Source: Cronobacter sakazakii
Lineage (GTDB): Bacteria; Pseudomonadota; Gammaproteobacteria; Enterobacterales; Enterobacteriaceae
DNA: 64,000 bases
Direction: 5' to 3'
NCBI RefSeq assembly: GCF_000982825.1
Contig: NZ_CP011047.1
Coordinates: forward strand, 4,030,001-4,094,000
This document shows positions 33,619-41,865 of the stretch, one piece after another. The position numbers were made by a program, and so were the translations under genes. Within the stretch, counting starts at the first letter, position 1. Every line of letters starts with the position of its first letter. The notes under the pieces were generated by a model that saw nothing but the letters and a program-made list of their open reading frames with translations, made no database searches and had not been told where the DNA came from.

Positions 33619-34362
33619 TTAAGCCGGGTTCGGGATGTCGATAAAAGTCACATCCAGATCGGTGGTTTCATTCAGCCATTCGCTGAGCGCGCGAATGCCG
33701 CCGCGCTCGGTGGCGTGGTGGCCTGCCGCGTAGAAGTGCAGCGACTGCTCGCGCGCCGAGTGGATGGTCTGCTCAGACACTTCGCCGGTGATGAAGGCGT
33801 CCACGCCGAAACGCGCCGCGCTGTCGATAAAGCTCTGTCCGCCGCCGGTACACCAGGCGACGCGCTTAATCAGATCCGGCCCGGTATCGCCGCACCACAG
33901 CGGACGCCGTCCCAGACGCGCTTCAAGCCAGGAGGCGAACTCCGGGCCTGATACCGCCATCGACAGCTCGCCCCACGGCACCAGCGGCTCGATTTCGCCC
34001 TTCACTTCAATGCCGAGCAGCTGCGCGAGCTGGACGTTATTGCCAAGCTGCGGATGCGCATCGAGCGGCAGATGCCAGCCGTAGAGGTTAATGTCGTTAG
34101 TGAGCAGCGTTTTCAGACGGTTGCGTTTCATGCCGCGCACCACGGGCGATTCGCCTTTCCAGAAATAGCCGTGGTGGACGATCACCGCGTCGGCTTCCAG
34201 GCGCACCGCTTCGTCGAGCAGCGCCTGGCTTGCGGTGACGCCGGTGACGATTTTGCGCACCTCGTCGCGCCCCTCAACCTGCAAGCCGTTCGGGGCGTAA
34301 TCGCTGAACGTCGCGCTGTTGAGTTTGTCGTTGATCAGTTGTTCCAGTTCGCTGTTTTTCAT
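33619..34362 (-). CDS. ybgI: Nif3-like dinuclear metal-centre protein YbgI
   Basis: NIF3/DUF34 family, 247 aa as in E. coli, forming a toroidal hexamer with two metal ions per subunit. It has been proposed as a GTP cyclohydrolase I type 2 or metal-insertion protein, but its role is unsettled. Metal-binding histidines lie in VIVHHGYFWKG (about residue 62) and GHHATERGG (about 215). Start at MKNSELEQLIND (ATG 34362) with AGAGAGA upstream. It follows phrB after 10 bp. Confidence 0.93.
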   Translation of the reverse strand: MKNSELEQLINDKLNSATFSDYAPNGLQVEGRDEVRKIVTGVTASQALLDEAVRLEADAVIVHHGYFWKGESPVVRGMKRNRLKTLLTNDINLYGWHLPLDAHPQLGNNVQLAQLLGIEVKGEIEPLVPWGELSMAVSGPEFASWLEARLGRRPLWCGDTGPDLIKRVAWCTGGGQSFIDSAARFGVDAFITGEVSEQTIHSAREQSLHFYAAGHHATERGGIRALSEWLNETTDLDVTFIDIPNPA

Positions 34363-34372
34363 GGTCTCTCTC

Positions 34373-35794
34373 TTATTCCTTGCGGGCCGCTTCATACGCC
34401 GCGAGCGTTGCGACGCGCGCCTGTTTATGATCGACGATGGGCTGCGGATAACGCAGCGCCTTGCCGTTTTTCTTCGCCCACAGATGCGGCTCATGCACCG
34501 CCTTGCCGGGAATATGGCTCAGTTCCGGCACCCAGCGGCGGATAAACTCGCCCTCAGCGTCAAACCGCTGCCCCTGCGTGGTGGGGTTGAAGATGCGGAA
34601 ATAGGGCGCGGCGTCGGTGCCGGTGGAGGCAGCCCACTGCCAGCCGCCGTTATTGGCGGCAAAATCGCCGTCAATCAATTGCGACATAAAATAGCGTTCA
34701 CCGCGCCGCCAGTCGACCAGTAAGTCTTTGACCAGAAAGCTCGCGGTGATCATCCGCAGGCGGTTATGCATCCAGCCGGTGGCATTCATCTGGCGCATGG
34801 CGGCATCGACAATGGGATACCCCGTGTTGCCTTCGCACCACGCCTGAAAATGGGCGTCGTTCTGCTGCCACGCCACCCGCGCCGTCCAGTCGATAAACGG
34901 CTGATGGCGGCACAGGTGCGGCCAGGCGACGATAAGGTGTCGGTAAAATTCGCGCCAGATAAGCTCGTTCAGCCACACCGCCCCGCTGCCGCCTTCCAGC
35001 GCGCGCGGGTGTTCGGTTAACAGACGATGCAGGCACTGGCGCGGCGACAGCACGCCGATGGCGAGATATGCCGACAATAAACTGGTGCCGCGAATCGCCG
35101 GGAAATCGCGCTTTTCCGGGTAGTCGCCCGCGGCCGTCTGGCAAAACTCCCGCAGACGTTTAAGCGCAGCCTCTTCGCCCGCCGGGAACAGCAGCGCGTC
35201 CGGCGACTCACTCGGGTAATCGAACGGCGCAAGCGGTGGTATGTCGGTAATGGCGCCGCCCGCGCGCGGCTTCGGCGCGCTGACGCAGGGCGGTAATCCT
35301 TCGCCGAGACGGCGTAAAAACGCCCGGCTGTAAGGCGTGAATACTTTATACATCTCGCCGTTGCCGGTGACGACGCTTCCGGGCGGCAGCATCACGCTGT
35401 CGTCAAAGCCCTGACAGGCGACGCGGCCCTCCAGCCTGCGCTCAACGGCGGCGTCGCGCCGGGCTTCGTTCAGCTCATACTGATAGTTATAAAAGAGCGC
35501 GGAAACCTGCTGCTCATCGCAAAACGCGGCCAGCGCGTCCACGGCGGCGGCGAAATCGGGCACCTCGCGCGTAAACAGCGCAATGCCACGCTTCGCCAGC
35601 GCCTGTTGCAGGGCTTCCAGATTTTGGTGAATAAACGCCGCCTGACGCGGCGCGAGGGTGTGATCGCGCCATTGCTGCGGGGTCGCGATAAACAGGCCGA
35701 TGACCCGCGCGTCGGGGTCACGGCAGGCGGCGGCGAGCGCCAGATTGTCGTTGACGCGCAGATCCGCGCGAAACCAGACCAGATGCGTGGTCAT
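34373..35794 (-). CDS. phrB: Deoxyribodipyrimidine photo-lyase
   Basis: Class I CPD photolyase that repairs UV dimers using light, 473 aa (E. coli 472). The N-terminal antenna (MTHF) domain spans about 1-135 (THLVWFRADLRVNDN). The C-terminal FAD domain (about 200-473) has EFYRHL, GNTGYPIVDAAMRQ and WQWAASTGTDAAPYFRIFNP. It lies between ybgI and the long ybgA. Confidence 0.97.
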   Translation of the reverse strand: MTTHLVWFRADLRVNDNLALAAACRDPDARVIGLFIATPQQWRDHTLAPRQAAFIHQNLEALQQALAKRGIALFTREVPDFAAAVDALAAFCDEQQVSALFYNYQYELNEARRDAAVERRLEGRVACQGFDDSVMLPPGSVVTGNGEMYKVFTPYSRAFLRRLGEGLPPCVSAPKPRAGGAITDIPPLAPFDYPSESPDALLFPAGEEAALKRLREFCQTAAGDYPEKRDFPAIRGTSLLSAYLAIGVLSPRQCLHRLLTEHPRALEGGSGAVWLNELIWREFYRHLIVAWPHLCRHQPFIDWTARVAWQQNDAHFQAWCEGNTGYPIVDAAMRQMNATGWMHNRLRMITASFLVKDLLVDWRRGERYFMSQLIDGDFAANNGGWQWAASTGTDAAPYFRIFNPTTQGQRFDAEGEFIRRWVPELSHIPGKAVHEPHLWAKKNGKALRYPQPIVDHKQARVATLAAYEAARKE

Positions 35795-35806
35795 AACACT
35801 CCTTGT

Positions 35807-36760
35807 TTAACGGCCATAGCGCAGGCGCAGCGCTTCCGGGTACGGCTCGAAGTAGCGTTGTTGATCAAGATAAGCGTCAGGGTATTCCGCCATGTAGTGC
35901 TTAAGCAGCGTCACCGGTGCCAGCAGCGGCTGCGTGCCCTGCCGGTAGCGGTCAATAAGCGCGGAAAGCTCCTGACGCTGTCGCCCGTTGAGCTGGTTGC
36001 GGAAATACCCCTGCACGTGCATCAGCACGTTGGTGTGGTTGCGGCGGGTCGCATGAATGGAGAGCAGCGTCATCAGGCGCAGACGGTATTCCTCAAAAAA
36101 CGCCTCCAGCGAATCCCACTGGTCGATAGCGGCCACAAAACGCCCCAGCTCGCGGTAGAGCGGCTGCGAGTGCGCCAGCAGCAGCAGTTTGTAGCGGCTA
36201 TGGAAGGCGATGAGATTGCCGCGCGTCAGCCCTTCGGCGCGCAGCGCGTGAAGCTCATGCAGCGTATAGATGCGCTCAACGAAGTTTTCGCGAATGGCCG
36301 GGTCATGCAGACGTCCGTCCTCTTCCACCGGCAGCCACGGCAGCGCGTTCATCAGAATTTCGGTATAAATGCCGCGACCGGCTTTACGGTTGTTTTTGCC
36401 GTCCGCATCGTAGACGCGCACGCGCTCCATGCCGCAGCTTGGCGATTTGGCGCAGACGATATAGCCGCACAGGTGATCGAGACGGCTGACGCGCTCGCGC
36501 GAAAAGGTCTGCATCTCAGCGGTTAAATCCCCTTCGCGCTTATCGCTAAAGCGCAGCGCCAGGCCGTCGTCAGTTTTCACCAGGCGCAGCGCCGGGCGCG
36601 GCACCGGCAGGCCGACCGCCATCTCCGGGCAGACAGGCTCATATTTCACCCAGGGAGCCAGCTCTTCCACCGCAAAGGCAAGCCGTTTATGGCCGCCGTC
36701 AAAACGCACATTTTCCCCTAAAAGACAGGCGCTAATGCCAACAGGGATTTTTATACTCAT
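35807..36760 (-). CDS. ybgA: DUF523 (TudS-like) + DUF1722 protein, long form of YbgA
   Basis: 317-aa two-domain protein. The N-terminal DUF523/TudS domain (about 1-145) contains three conserved cysteines (GISACLLG, EPVCPEMAVGLP, SPSCGMERV), the likely ligands of a [4Fe-4S] cluster as in thiouracil desulfurase. The C-terminal DUF1722 domain (about 185-310, FHSRYKLLLLAHSQPLYRELG) is equivalent to E. coli YbgA, which lacks the first domain. Start at MSIKIPVGISA (ATG 36760); a start eight codons earlier is possible. Head of the minus-strand run with phrB and ybgI. Confidence 0.88.
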   Translation of the reverse strand: MSIKIPVGISACLLGENVRFDGGHKRLAFAVEELAPWVKYEPVCPEMAVGLPVPRPALRLVKTDDGLALRFSDKREGDLTAEMQTFSRERVSRLDHLCGYIVCAKSPSCGMERVRVYDADGKNNRKAGRGIYTEILMNALPWLPVEEDGRLHDPAIRENFVERIYTLHELHALRAEGLTRGNLIAFHSRYKLLLLAHSQPLYRELGRFVAAIDQWDSLEAFFEEYRLRLMTLLSIHATRRNHTNVLMHVQGYFRNQLNGRQRQELSALIDRYRQGTQPLLAPVTLLKHYMAEYPDAYLDQQRYFEPYPEALRLRYGR

Positions 36761-36865
36761 TCGGCCATCCTCATTTTTATACACTCTCAGTGTAGCCAGA
36801 GGCGGCCTGTTAACACCAGTCTGATGACAGCGAAAAACGCAGCGGCGCGGCGTATCGCAGGCATA

Positions 36866-36893
36866 AAAAAACCGCTCCGGGTGAGCGGTTTTT
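36866..36893. terminator. Bidirectional terminator between ybfA and ybgA
   Basis: Stem AAAAACCGCTC / GAGCGGTTTTT (11 bp) with a 6-nt loop. A-rich and T-rich flanks on both sides let it work in both directions. It ends ybfA on the minus strand. Confidence 0.85.
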
Positions 36894-36909
36894 CAGGGAG
36901 TCGCGCGAA

Positions 36910-37116
36910 TCAGTAGAAATAGCTGGCGGTTTGTTCCGCCTGCGCCATCCAGACCGGCTGATCGCTGGTTTTCGACCACACGCGATGCAGATAGCTGTAA
37001 AAACGCGAACGGTCTTTCCAGAACAGCATCACCGGCAGGGCCGCAATGCCGACCATGAGCACTAACGCGCGACGCAGGAAGACCTGATGCGCAGGATATT
37101 TTTTATATAAAGACAT
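36910..37116 (-). CDS. ybfA: Small membrane protein YbfA
   Basis: 68-aa protein matching E. coli YbfA in length and in the C-terminal half (FWKDRSRFYSYLHRVWSKTSDQPVWM), with one N-terminal TM helix (about 11-29). The function is unknown, though it is noted in E. coli as adjacent to and divergent from kdpFABC. Start at MSLYKKYPA (ATG 37116); 11 further in-frame codons upstream have no support. Confidence 0.88.
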   Translation of the reverse strand: MSLYKKYPAHQVFLRRALVLMVGIAALPVMLFWKDRSRFYSYLHRVWSKTSDQPVWMAQAEQTASYFY

Positions 37117-37431
37117 AGGTTTTTCCCCCTTACTTAACTTGCCCGGCAATCAAGGCCGGAAACCGGATTTTTTGAGCTGGTTAAAATTGTATCGCTTTGC
37201 CTGTAATTTTACTACTCATCCGACCAGCTTTTAGGGTGAATTCTTACCATCTTTACAATTGATATCGTAAATAAGTTACAAAATGGTTAAATAAATACTA
37301 ACCCGCAGTTAAATCATGGCTTTTGCCATTTTTATATTTTTTTTACACCCCGCTTCGCGATTTTTGCGAAACCTTTACGCCCAAATCCCTACCCTCTGCA
37401 CATATTCCAAAAAACCCACTGGAGGTGGATT
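37117..37431. promoter_or_regulatory. ybfA-kdpF divergent region with kdp promoter
   Basis: This 315-bp AT-rich region has no gene of its own. Next to kdpF it carries the KdpE-type site described separately, and the leader ends in GGAGGTGGATT before the kdpF GTG. Confidence 0.7.
37327..37350 (+). promoter_or_regulatory. KdpE-binding site of the kdpFABC promoter
   Basis: CATTTTTATA followed by a T8 tract and TTACACCCC is almost the same as the E. coli KdpE-protected sequence (CATTTTTATACTTTTTTTAC), which drives kdp expression under potassium limitation. It lies about 85 bp upstream of the kdpF start. Confidence 0.7.
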
Positions 37432-37521
37432 GTGAGTGCAGGCCTGATAACCGGCATCGTGCTGGTTTTCCTGTTACTGGGCTATCTGGTGTATGCCCTG
37501 ATTAATGCGGAGGCGTTCTGA
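37432..37521 (+). CDS. kdpF: K+-transporting ATPase small subunit KdpF
   Basis: 29-aa single-TM peptide (MSAGLITGIVLVFLLLGY..., ending INAEAF), nearly the same as E. coli KdpF, which stabilises the KdpABC complex. It starts with GTG at 37432 with GGAGGT upstream, and its TGA overlaps the kdpA ATG by one base (TGATG). Confidence 0.96.
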   Translation: MSAGLITGIVLVFLLLGYLVYALINAEAF

Positions 37522-39203
37522 TGGCGGCGTCCGCATTTTTACTTATCGCCAGTTTCCTGCTGGTGCTGATGGCGCTGGCGAAACCGCTGGGCAGCCTGCT
37601 GGCCCGGCTGATTAACGGCGAAGCCCTGCCGGGCGTGGGCGGCGTGGAGCGCGCGCTCTGGGCCGTGCTCGGCATTCGTCAGGAAGAGATGGACTGGAAG
37701 CGCTACCTGCTGGCTATTCTGCTGTTTAATACGCTGGGTCTGGTACTGCTGTTCGCCATCCTGATGTGCCAGGGCGTGCTGCCGCTGAATCCGCAACACC
37801 TGCCGGGAATGTCCTGGCATCTGGCGCTCAATACCGCGGTGAGTTTCGTCGCCAATACCAACTGGCAGTCGTACGCAGGCGAAAGCACCGTCAGCTATTT
37901 CAGCCAGATGGCCGGCCTCGCGGTGCAGAATTTCCTCTCGGCGGCGACCGGTATTGCGGTGGCGTTCGCGCTTATCCGCGCCTTTGCCCGCCAGTCGGCG
38001 ACCACGCTTGGCAACGCCTGGCAGGATCTCACTCGCGTCACGCTGTGGGTGCTGATGCCCATTTCGCTGATTATCGCCCTGTTTTTTATTCAGCAAGGCG
38101 CGATTCAGAACTTCTCAGCCTACCAGCCGTTCACCACGCTGGAAGGCGCGCGGCAGATGCTGCCGATGGGGCCGGTGGCGTCGCAGGAGGCGATCAAGAT
38201 GCTCGGTACCAACGGCGGCGGCTTCTTTAACGCCAACTCCTCGCACCCCTTTGAGAACCCGACGGCGCTCACCAATGTCGTGCAGATGCTGGCTATTTTC
38301 CTGATCCCGGCAGCGCTCTGCTTCGCCTTTGGCGATGCGGTGGGCGACGCGCGCCAGGGCCGCGCCATTCTCTGGACCATGACGGTGATTTTCGTGGTCT
38401 GCGTGGCGCTGGTGATGTGGGCTGAAACCACCGGCAACCCGCACTTCCTGACGCTCGGTGCCGACAGCGCCGCCAATATGGAAGGCAAAGAGAGCCGCTT
38501 TGGCATTCTCGCGAGCAGCCTGTTTGCGGTCGTCACCACGGCAGCCTCCTGCGGCGCGGTAAACGCCATGCATGACTCCTTTACCGCGCTCGGCGGCATG
38601 ATCCCGATGTGGCTGATGCAGATTGGCGAAGTGGTATTCGGCGGCGTCGGTTCCGGGCTGTACGGGATGCTGCTGTTCGTGCTGCTGGGCGTGTTTATCG
38701 CGGGCCTGATGATTGGCCGCACGCCGGAATACCTCGGCAAGAAAATCGACGTGCGCGAAATGAAAATGACCGCGCTGGCGATTCTGGTGACGCCTGCGCT
38801 GGTGCTGCTCGGCACCGCGCTCGCCATGATGACCGACGCGGGCCGGGCGGGCATGTTCAACCCCGGCATTCACGGCTTCAGCGAAGTGCTCTACGCGGTG
38901 TCGTCCGCCGCCAATAACAACGGCAGCGCCTTCGGCGGCCTTAGCGCCAACACGCCGTTCTGGAACCTGCTGCTGGCGTTCTGCATGTGGTTTGGCCGCT
39001 TCCTGGTGATTATCCCGGTGATGGCGATAGCCGGCTCGCTCGCCGCCAAAAAAGCGCAGCCCGCCAGCCCCGGCACGCTGCCCACTCACGGCGCGCTGTT
39101 TATCGGCCTGCTGACGGGCACGGTGCTGCTGGTGGGCGCCCTGACGTTTATCCCCGCCCTCGCCTTAGGCCCGGTCGCGGAACATCTTTCTCTTGTGAAA
39201 TGA
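37521..39203 (+). CDS. kdpA: K+-transporting ATPase subunit A
   Basis: Potassium-selective channel-like subunit of the high-affinity Kdp P-type ATPase, 560 aa (E. coli 557), with ten TM helices. Pore-loop segments include TNWQSYAGES, GTNGGGFFNANSSHPFENP, TAASCGAVNAMHDS and SSAANNNGSAFGG. It follows kdpF with one-base overlap, and kdpB starts 20 bp downstream. Confidence 0.98.
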   Translation: MAASAFLLIASFLLVLMALAKPLGSLLARLINGEALPGVGGVERALWAVLGIRQEEMDWKRYLLAILLFNTLGLVLLFAILMCQGVLPLNPQHLPGMSWHLALNTAVSFVANTNWQSYAGESTVSYFSQMAGLAVQNFLSAATGIAVAFALIRAFARQSATTLGNAWQDLTRVTLWVLMPISLIIALFFIQQGAIQNFSAYQPFTTLEGARQMLPMGPVASQEAIKMLGTNGGGFFNANSSHPFENPTALTNVVQMLAIFLIPAALCFAFGDAVGDARQGRAILWTMTVIFVVCVALVMWAETTGNPHFLTLGADSAANMEGKESRFGILASSLFAVVTTAASCGAVNAMHDSFTALGGMIPMWLMQIGEVVFGGVGSGLYGMLLFVLLGVFIAGLMIGRTPEYLGKKIDVREMKMTALAILVTPALVLLGTALAMMTDAGRAGMFNPGIHGFSEVLYAVSSAANNNGSAFGGLSANTPFWNLLLAFCMWFGRFLVIIPVMAIAGSLAAKKAQPASPGTLPTHGALFIGLLTGTVLLVGALTFIPALALGPVAEHLSLVK

Positions 39204-39223
39204 CCATTGCGGAGTCGCTATCC

Positions 39224-41272
39224 ATGAGTCGCAAGCAACTGGCCCTGTTTGAATCCTCGCTGGTTCGTCAGGCGCTTTTCGATGCTCTTAAAAAACTGAG
39301 TCCGCGCGCCCAGTGGCGCAACCCGGTCATGTTTATCGTCTGGGTCGGCAGCCTGCTGACCACGCTGATTGCCCTGGCGATTGCCGCCGGAAAACTGCCT
39401 GGCGAGGCGCTGTTTACCGCTGCCATCAGCCTGTGGCTGTGGTTTACGGTGCTGTTCGCCAATTTCGCCGAAGCGCTGGCCGAAGGCCGCAGCAAAGCCC
39501 AGGCCAACAGCCTCAAGGGTGTGAAAAAGACCGCGTTCGCCCGCAAACTGCGTGCGCCGCATCACGACGCCCAGCTGGATCACATCCCCGCCGCTGACCT
39601 GCGCAAAGGCGATATCGTGCTGGTGGAAGCAGGCGATATTATCCCGTGCGACGGCGAAGTCATCGAAGGCGGCGCGTCGGTGGATGAGAGCGCCATTACC
39701 GGCGAATCCGCGCCGGTTATCCGTGAATCGGGCGGCGATTTCGCCTCGGTGACCGGCGGCACGCGTATTCTCTCCGACTGGCTGGTTATCCAGTGCAGCG
39801 TCAACCCCGGCGAGACGTTCCTCGACCGTATGATTGCGATGGTCGAGAGCGCCGAGCGCCGCAAAACACCGAACGAAATCGCGCTAACCATTCTGCTGGT
39901 GGCGCTGACGATTGTCTTTCTGCTGGCGACCGCCACGCTCTACCCGTTCTCGCAATACGGCGGGACGGCGGTCAGCGTGACGGTGCTGGTGGCGCTGCTG
40001 GTGTGTCTGATCCCAACCACTATCGGCGGGCTGCTCTCCGCCATCGGCGTGGCGGGCATGAGCCGGATGCTTGGCGCGAACGTTATCGCCACCAGCGGCC
40101 GCGCGGTGGAAGCGGCGGGCGATGTGGACGTGCTGCTGCTGGATAAAACCGGCACCATCACGCTCGGCAACCGCCAGGCGTCTGACTTCCTGCCCGCCCC
40201 CGGCGTGGATGAAAAAACGCTGGCTGACGCCGCTCAGTTAGCCTCGCTTGCCGATGAAACGCCGGAAGGCCGTAGCATCGTGGTGCTGGCGAAGCAGCGC
40301 TTTAACCTGCGCGAGCGTGACGTTCAGCATCTTCAGGCTACCTTTGTGCCCTTTACCGCCCAGACGCGCATGAGCGGCATCAACGTGCAGGACCGGATGA
40401 TCCGTAAAGGCTCGGTGGACGCCATTCGCCGCCATGTGGAAGCCAACGGCGGCCAGTTCCCGGCGCAGGTCGACACGCTCGTGGAAGGCGTGGCGCGCAC
40501 CGGCGGTACGCCGCTGGTGGTGGCCGAAGGCGCGCAGGTGCTCGGCGTTATCGCGCTGAAAGATATCGTCAAAGGCGGCATCAAAGAGCGCTTCGCGCAG
40601 CTGCGCAAAATGGGCATCAAGACGGTGATGATCACCGGCGATAACCGGCTGACGGCGGCCGCCATCGCCGCCGAAGCGGGCGTGGACGATTTTCTCTCCG
40701 AAGCGACGCCCGAGGCGAAACTGGCGCTGATCCGCCAGTACCAGGCCGAAGGACGGCTGGTGGCGATGACCGGCGACGGCACCAACGACGCCCCGGCGCT
40801 GGCGCAGGCTGATGTGGCGGTGGCGATGAACTCCGGCACCCAGGCGGCGAAAGAAGCGGGCAACATGGTGGATCTCGACTCTAACCCCACCAAGCTCATC
40901 GAAGTGGTACACATCGGCAAACAGATGCTGATGACGCGCGGCTCGCTAACCACGTTCAGCATCGCCAACGACGTGGCGAAATATTTCGCCATTATCCCGG
41001 CGGCGTTCGCGGCGACGTACCCGCAGCTTAACGCGCTGAACGTGATGCATCTGCACTCGCCAGCGTCGGCGATTCTTAGCGCCGTTATTTTTAACGCGCT
41101 GATCATCGTCTTTCTCATCCCGCTGGCGCTGAAAGGCGTGAGCTACAAGCCGCTCGCGGCGGCGGCGATGCTGCGCCGCAACCTTTGGATTTACGGTCTG
41201 GGCGGGCTGGTGGTGCCGTTTATCGGCATCAAGCTTATCGACCTTGTGTTAACGCTGTCTGGTCTGGTTTAA
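39224..41272 (+). CDS. kdpB: K+-transporting P-type ATPase subunit B
   Basis: Catalytic ATPase subunit of Kdp, 682 aa as in E. coli from the ATG at 39224 (MSRKQLALFESS). An earlier in-frame start inside kdpA is rejected. It contains the actuator motif TGES, the phosphorylated Asp in LLLDKTGTITLG (about 307), and the hinge motif TGDGTNDAPALAQADVAVAM. Confidence 0.98.
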   Translation: MSRKQLALFESSLVRQALFDALKKLSPRAQWRNPVMFIVWVGSLLTTLIALAIAAGKLPGEALFTAAISLWLWFTVLFANFAEALAEGRSKAQANSLKGVKKTAFARKLRAPHHDAQLDHIPAADLRKGDIVLVEAGDIIPCDGEVIEGGASVDESAITGESAPVIRESGGDFASVTGGTRILSDWLVIQCSVNPGETFLDRMIAMVESAERRKTPNEIALTILLVALTIVFLLATATLYPFSQYGGTAVSVTVLVALLVCLIPTTIGGLLSAIGVAGMSRMLGANVIATSGRAVEAAGDVDVLLLDKTGTITLGNRQASDFLPAPGVDEKTLADAAQLASLADETPEGRSIVVLAKQRFNLRERDVQHLQATFVPFTAQTRMSGINVQDRMIRKGSVDAIRRHVEANGGQFPAQVDTLVEGVARTGGTPLVVAEGAQVLGVIALKDIVKGGIKERFAQLRKMGIKTVMITGDNRLTAAAIAAEAGVDDFLSEATPEAKLALIRQYQAEGRLVAMTGDGTNDAPALAQADVAVAMNSGTQAAKEAGNMVDLDSNPTKLIEVVHIGKQMLMTRGSLTTFSIANDVAKYFAIIPAAFAATYPQLNALNVMHLHSPASAILSAVIFNALIIVFLIPLALKGVSYKPLAAAAMLRRNLWIYGLGGLVVPFIGIKLIDLVLTLSGLV

Positions 41273-41283
41273 AAGGAATCATT

Positions 41284-41856
41284 ATGGCTATGTTACGTCC
41301 CGCCCTCACCCTGCTGGTTTTCCTGACGATACTCACCGGCGGCATCTATCCGCTGGCGACCACGGTGCTCGGCCAGTGGTGGTTTAAGGACCAGGCGGAA
41401 GGCTCGCTTATCCGCCAGCATGATGAAGTGCGCGGCTCGCGCCTGATTGGCCAGGCGTTCAGCGACGCGAAATATTTCCAGGGCCGCCCTTCCGCGACGG
41501 CCGAAGCGCCTTATAATCCCATGGCTTCCGGCGGCAGTAACCTTGCCGCCAGCAACCCGGCGCTGGATAAAGAAGTCCAGGCCCGCGTACAGGCGCTGCG
41601 CGCCGCCAACCCGGACGCCCGCGCGGCAGTGCCGGTGGAGCTGGTCACCGCCTCCGCGAGCGGTCTCGATTACGGCATAACGCCTGACGCCGCCTTCTGG
41701 CAGGCCCCGCGCGTGGCGCAGGCTCGCGGCATTTCTGAAGCGGAAGTGGGACGCCTTATCCGTGAAACCACCGAAACCCCTGTCGCGGGTTTCCTCGGCC
41801 AGCCGGTGGTTAACGTGCTGAAACTGAATATGGCGCTGGACGCCCTGCAACCGTAA
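41284..41856 (+). CDS. kdpC: K+-transporting ATPase subunit C
   Basis: Single-TM periplasmic subunit that stabilises KdpAB, 190 aa as in E. coli. TM at about 8-28. The periplasmic part has the conserved FQGRPSAT, YNPMASGGSNLAASNP and LDYGITPDAA segments. Start ATG at 41284, 11 bp after kdpB. Confidence 0.97.
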   Translation: MAMLRPALTLLVFLTILTGGIYPLATTVLGQWWFKDQAEGSLIRQHDEVRGSRLIGQAFSDAKYFQGRPSATAEAPYNPMASGGSNLAASNPALDKEVQARVQALRAANPDARAAVPVELVTASASGLDYGITPDAAFWQAPRVAQARGISEAEVGRLIRETTETPVAGFLGQPVVNVLKLNMALDALQP

Positions 41857-41865
41857 GGAACCCTC

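Noticed and set aside
38987..39223. Extended kdpB start inside kdpA
   Set aside because: The added residues are out-of-frame kdpA sequence. ATG 39224 gives the exact family length of 682 aa.
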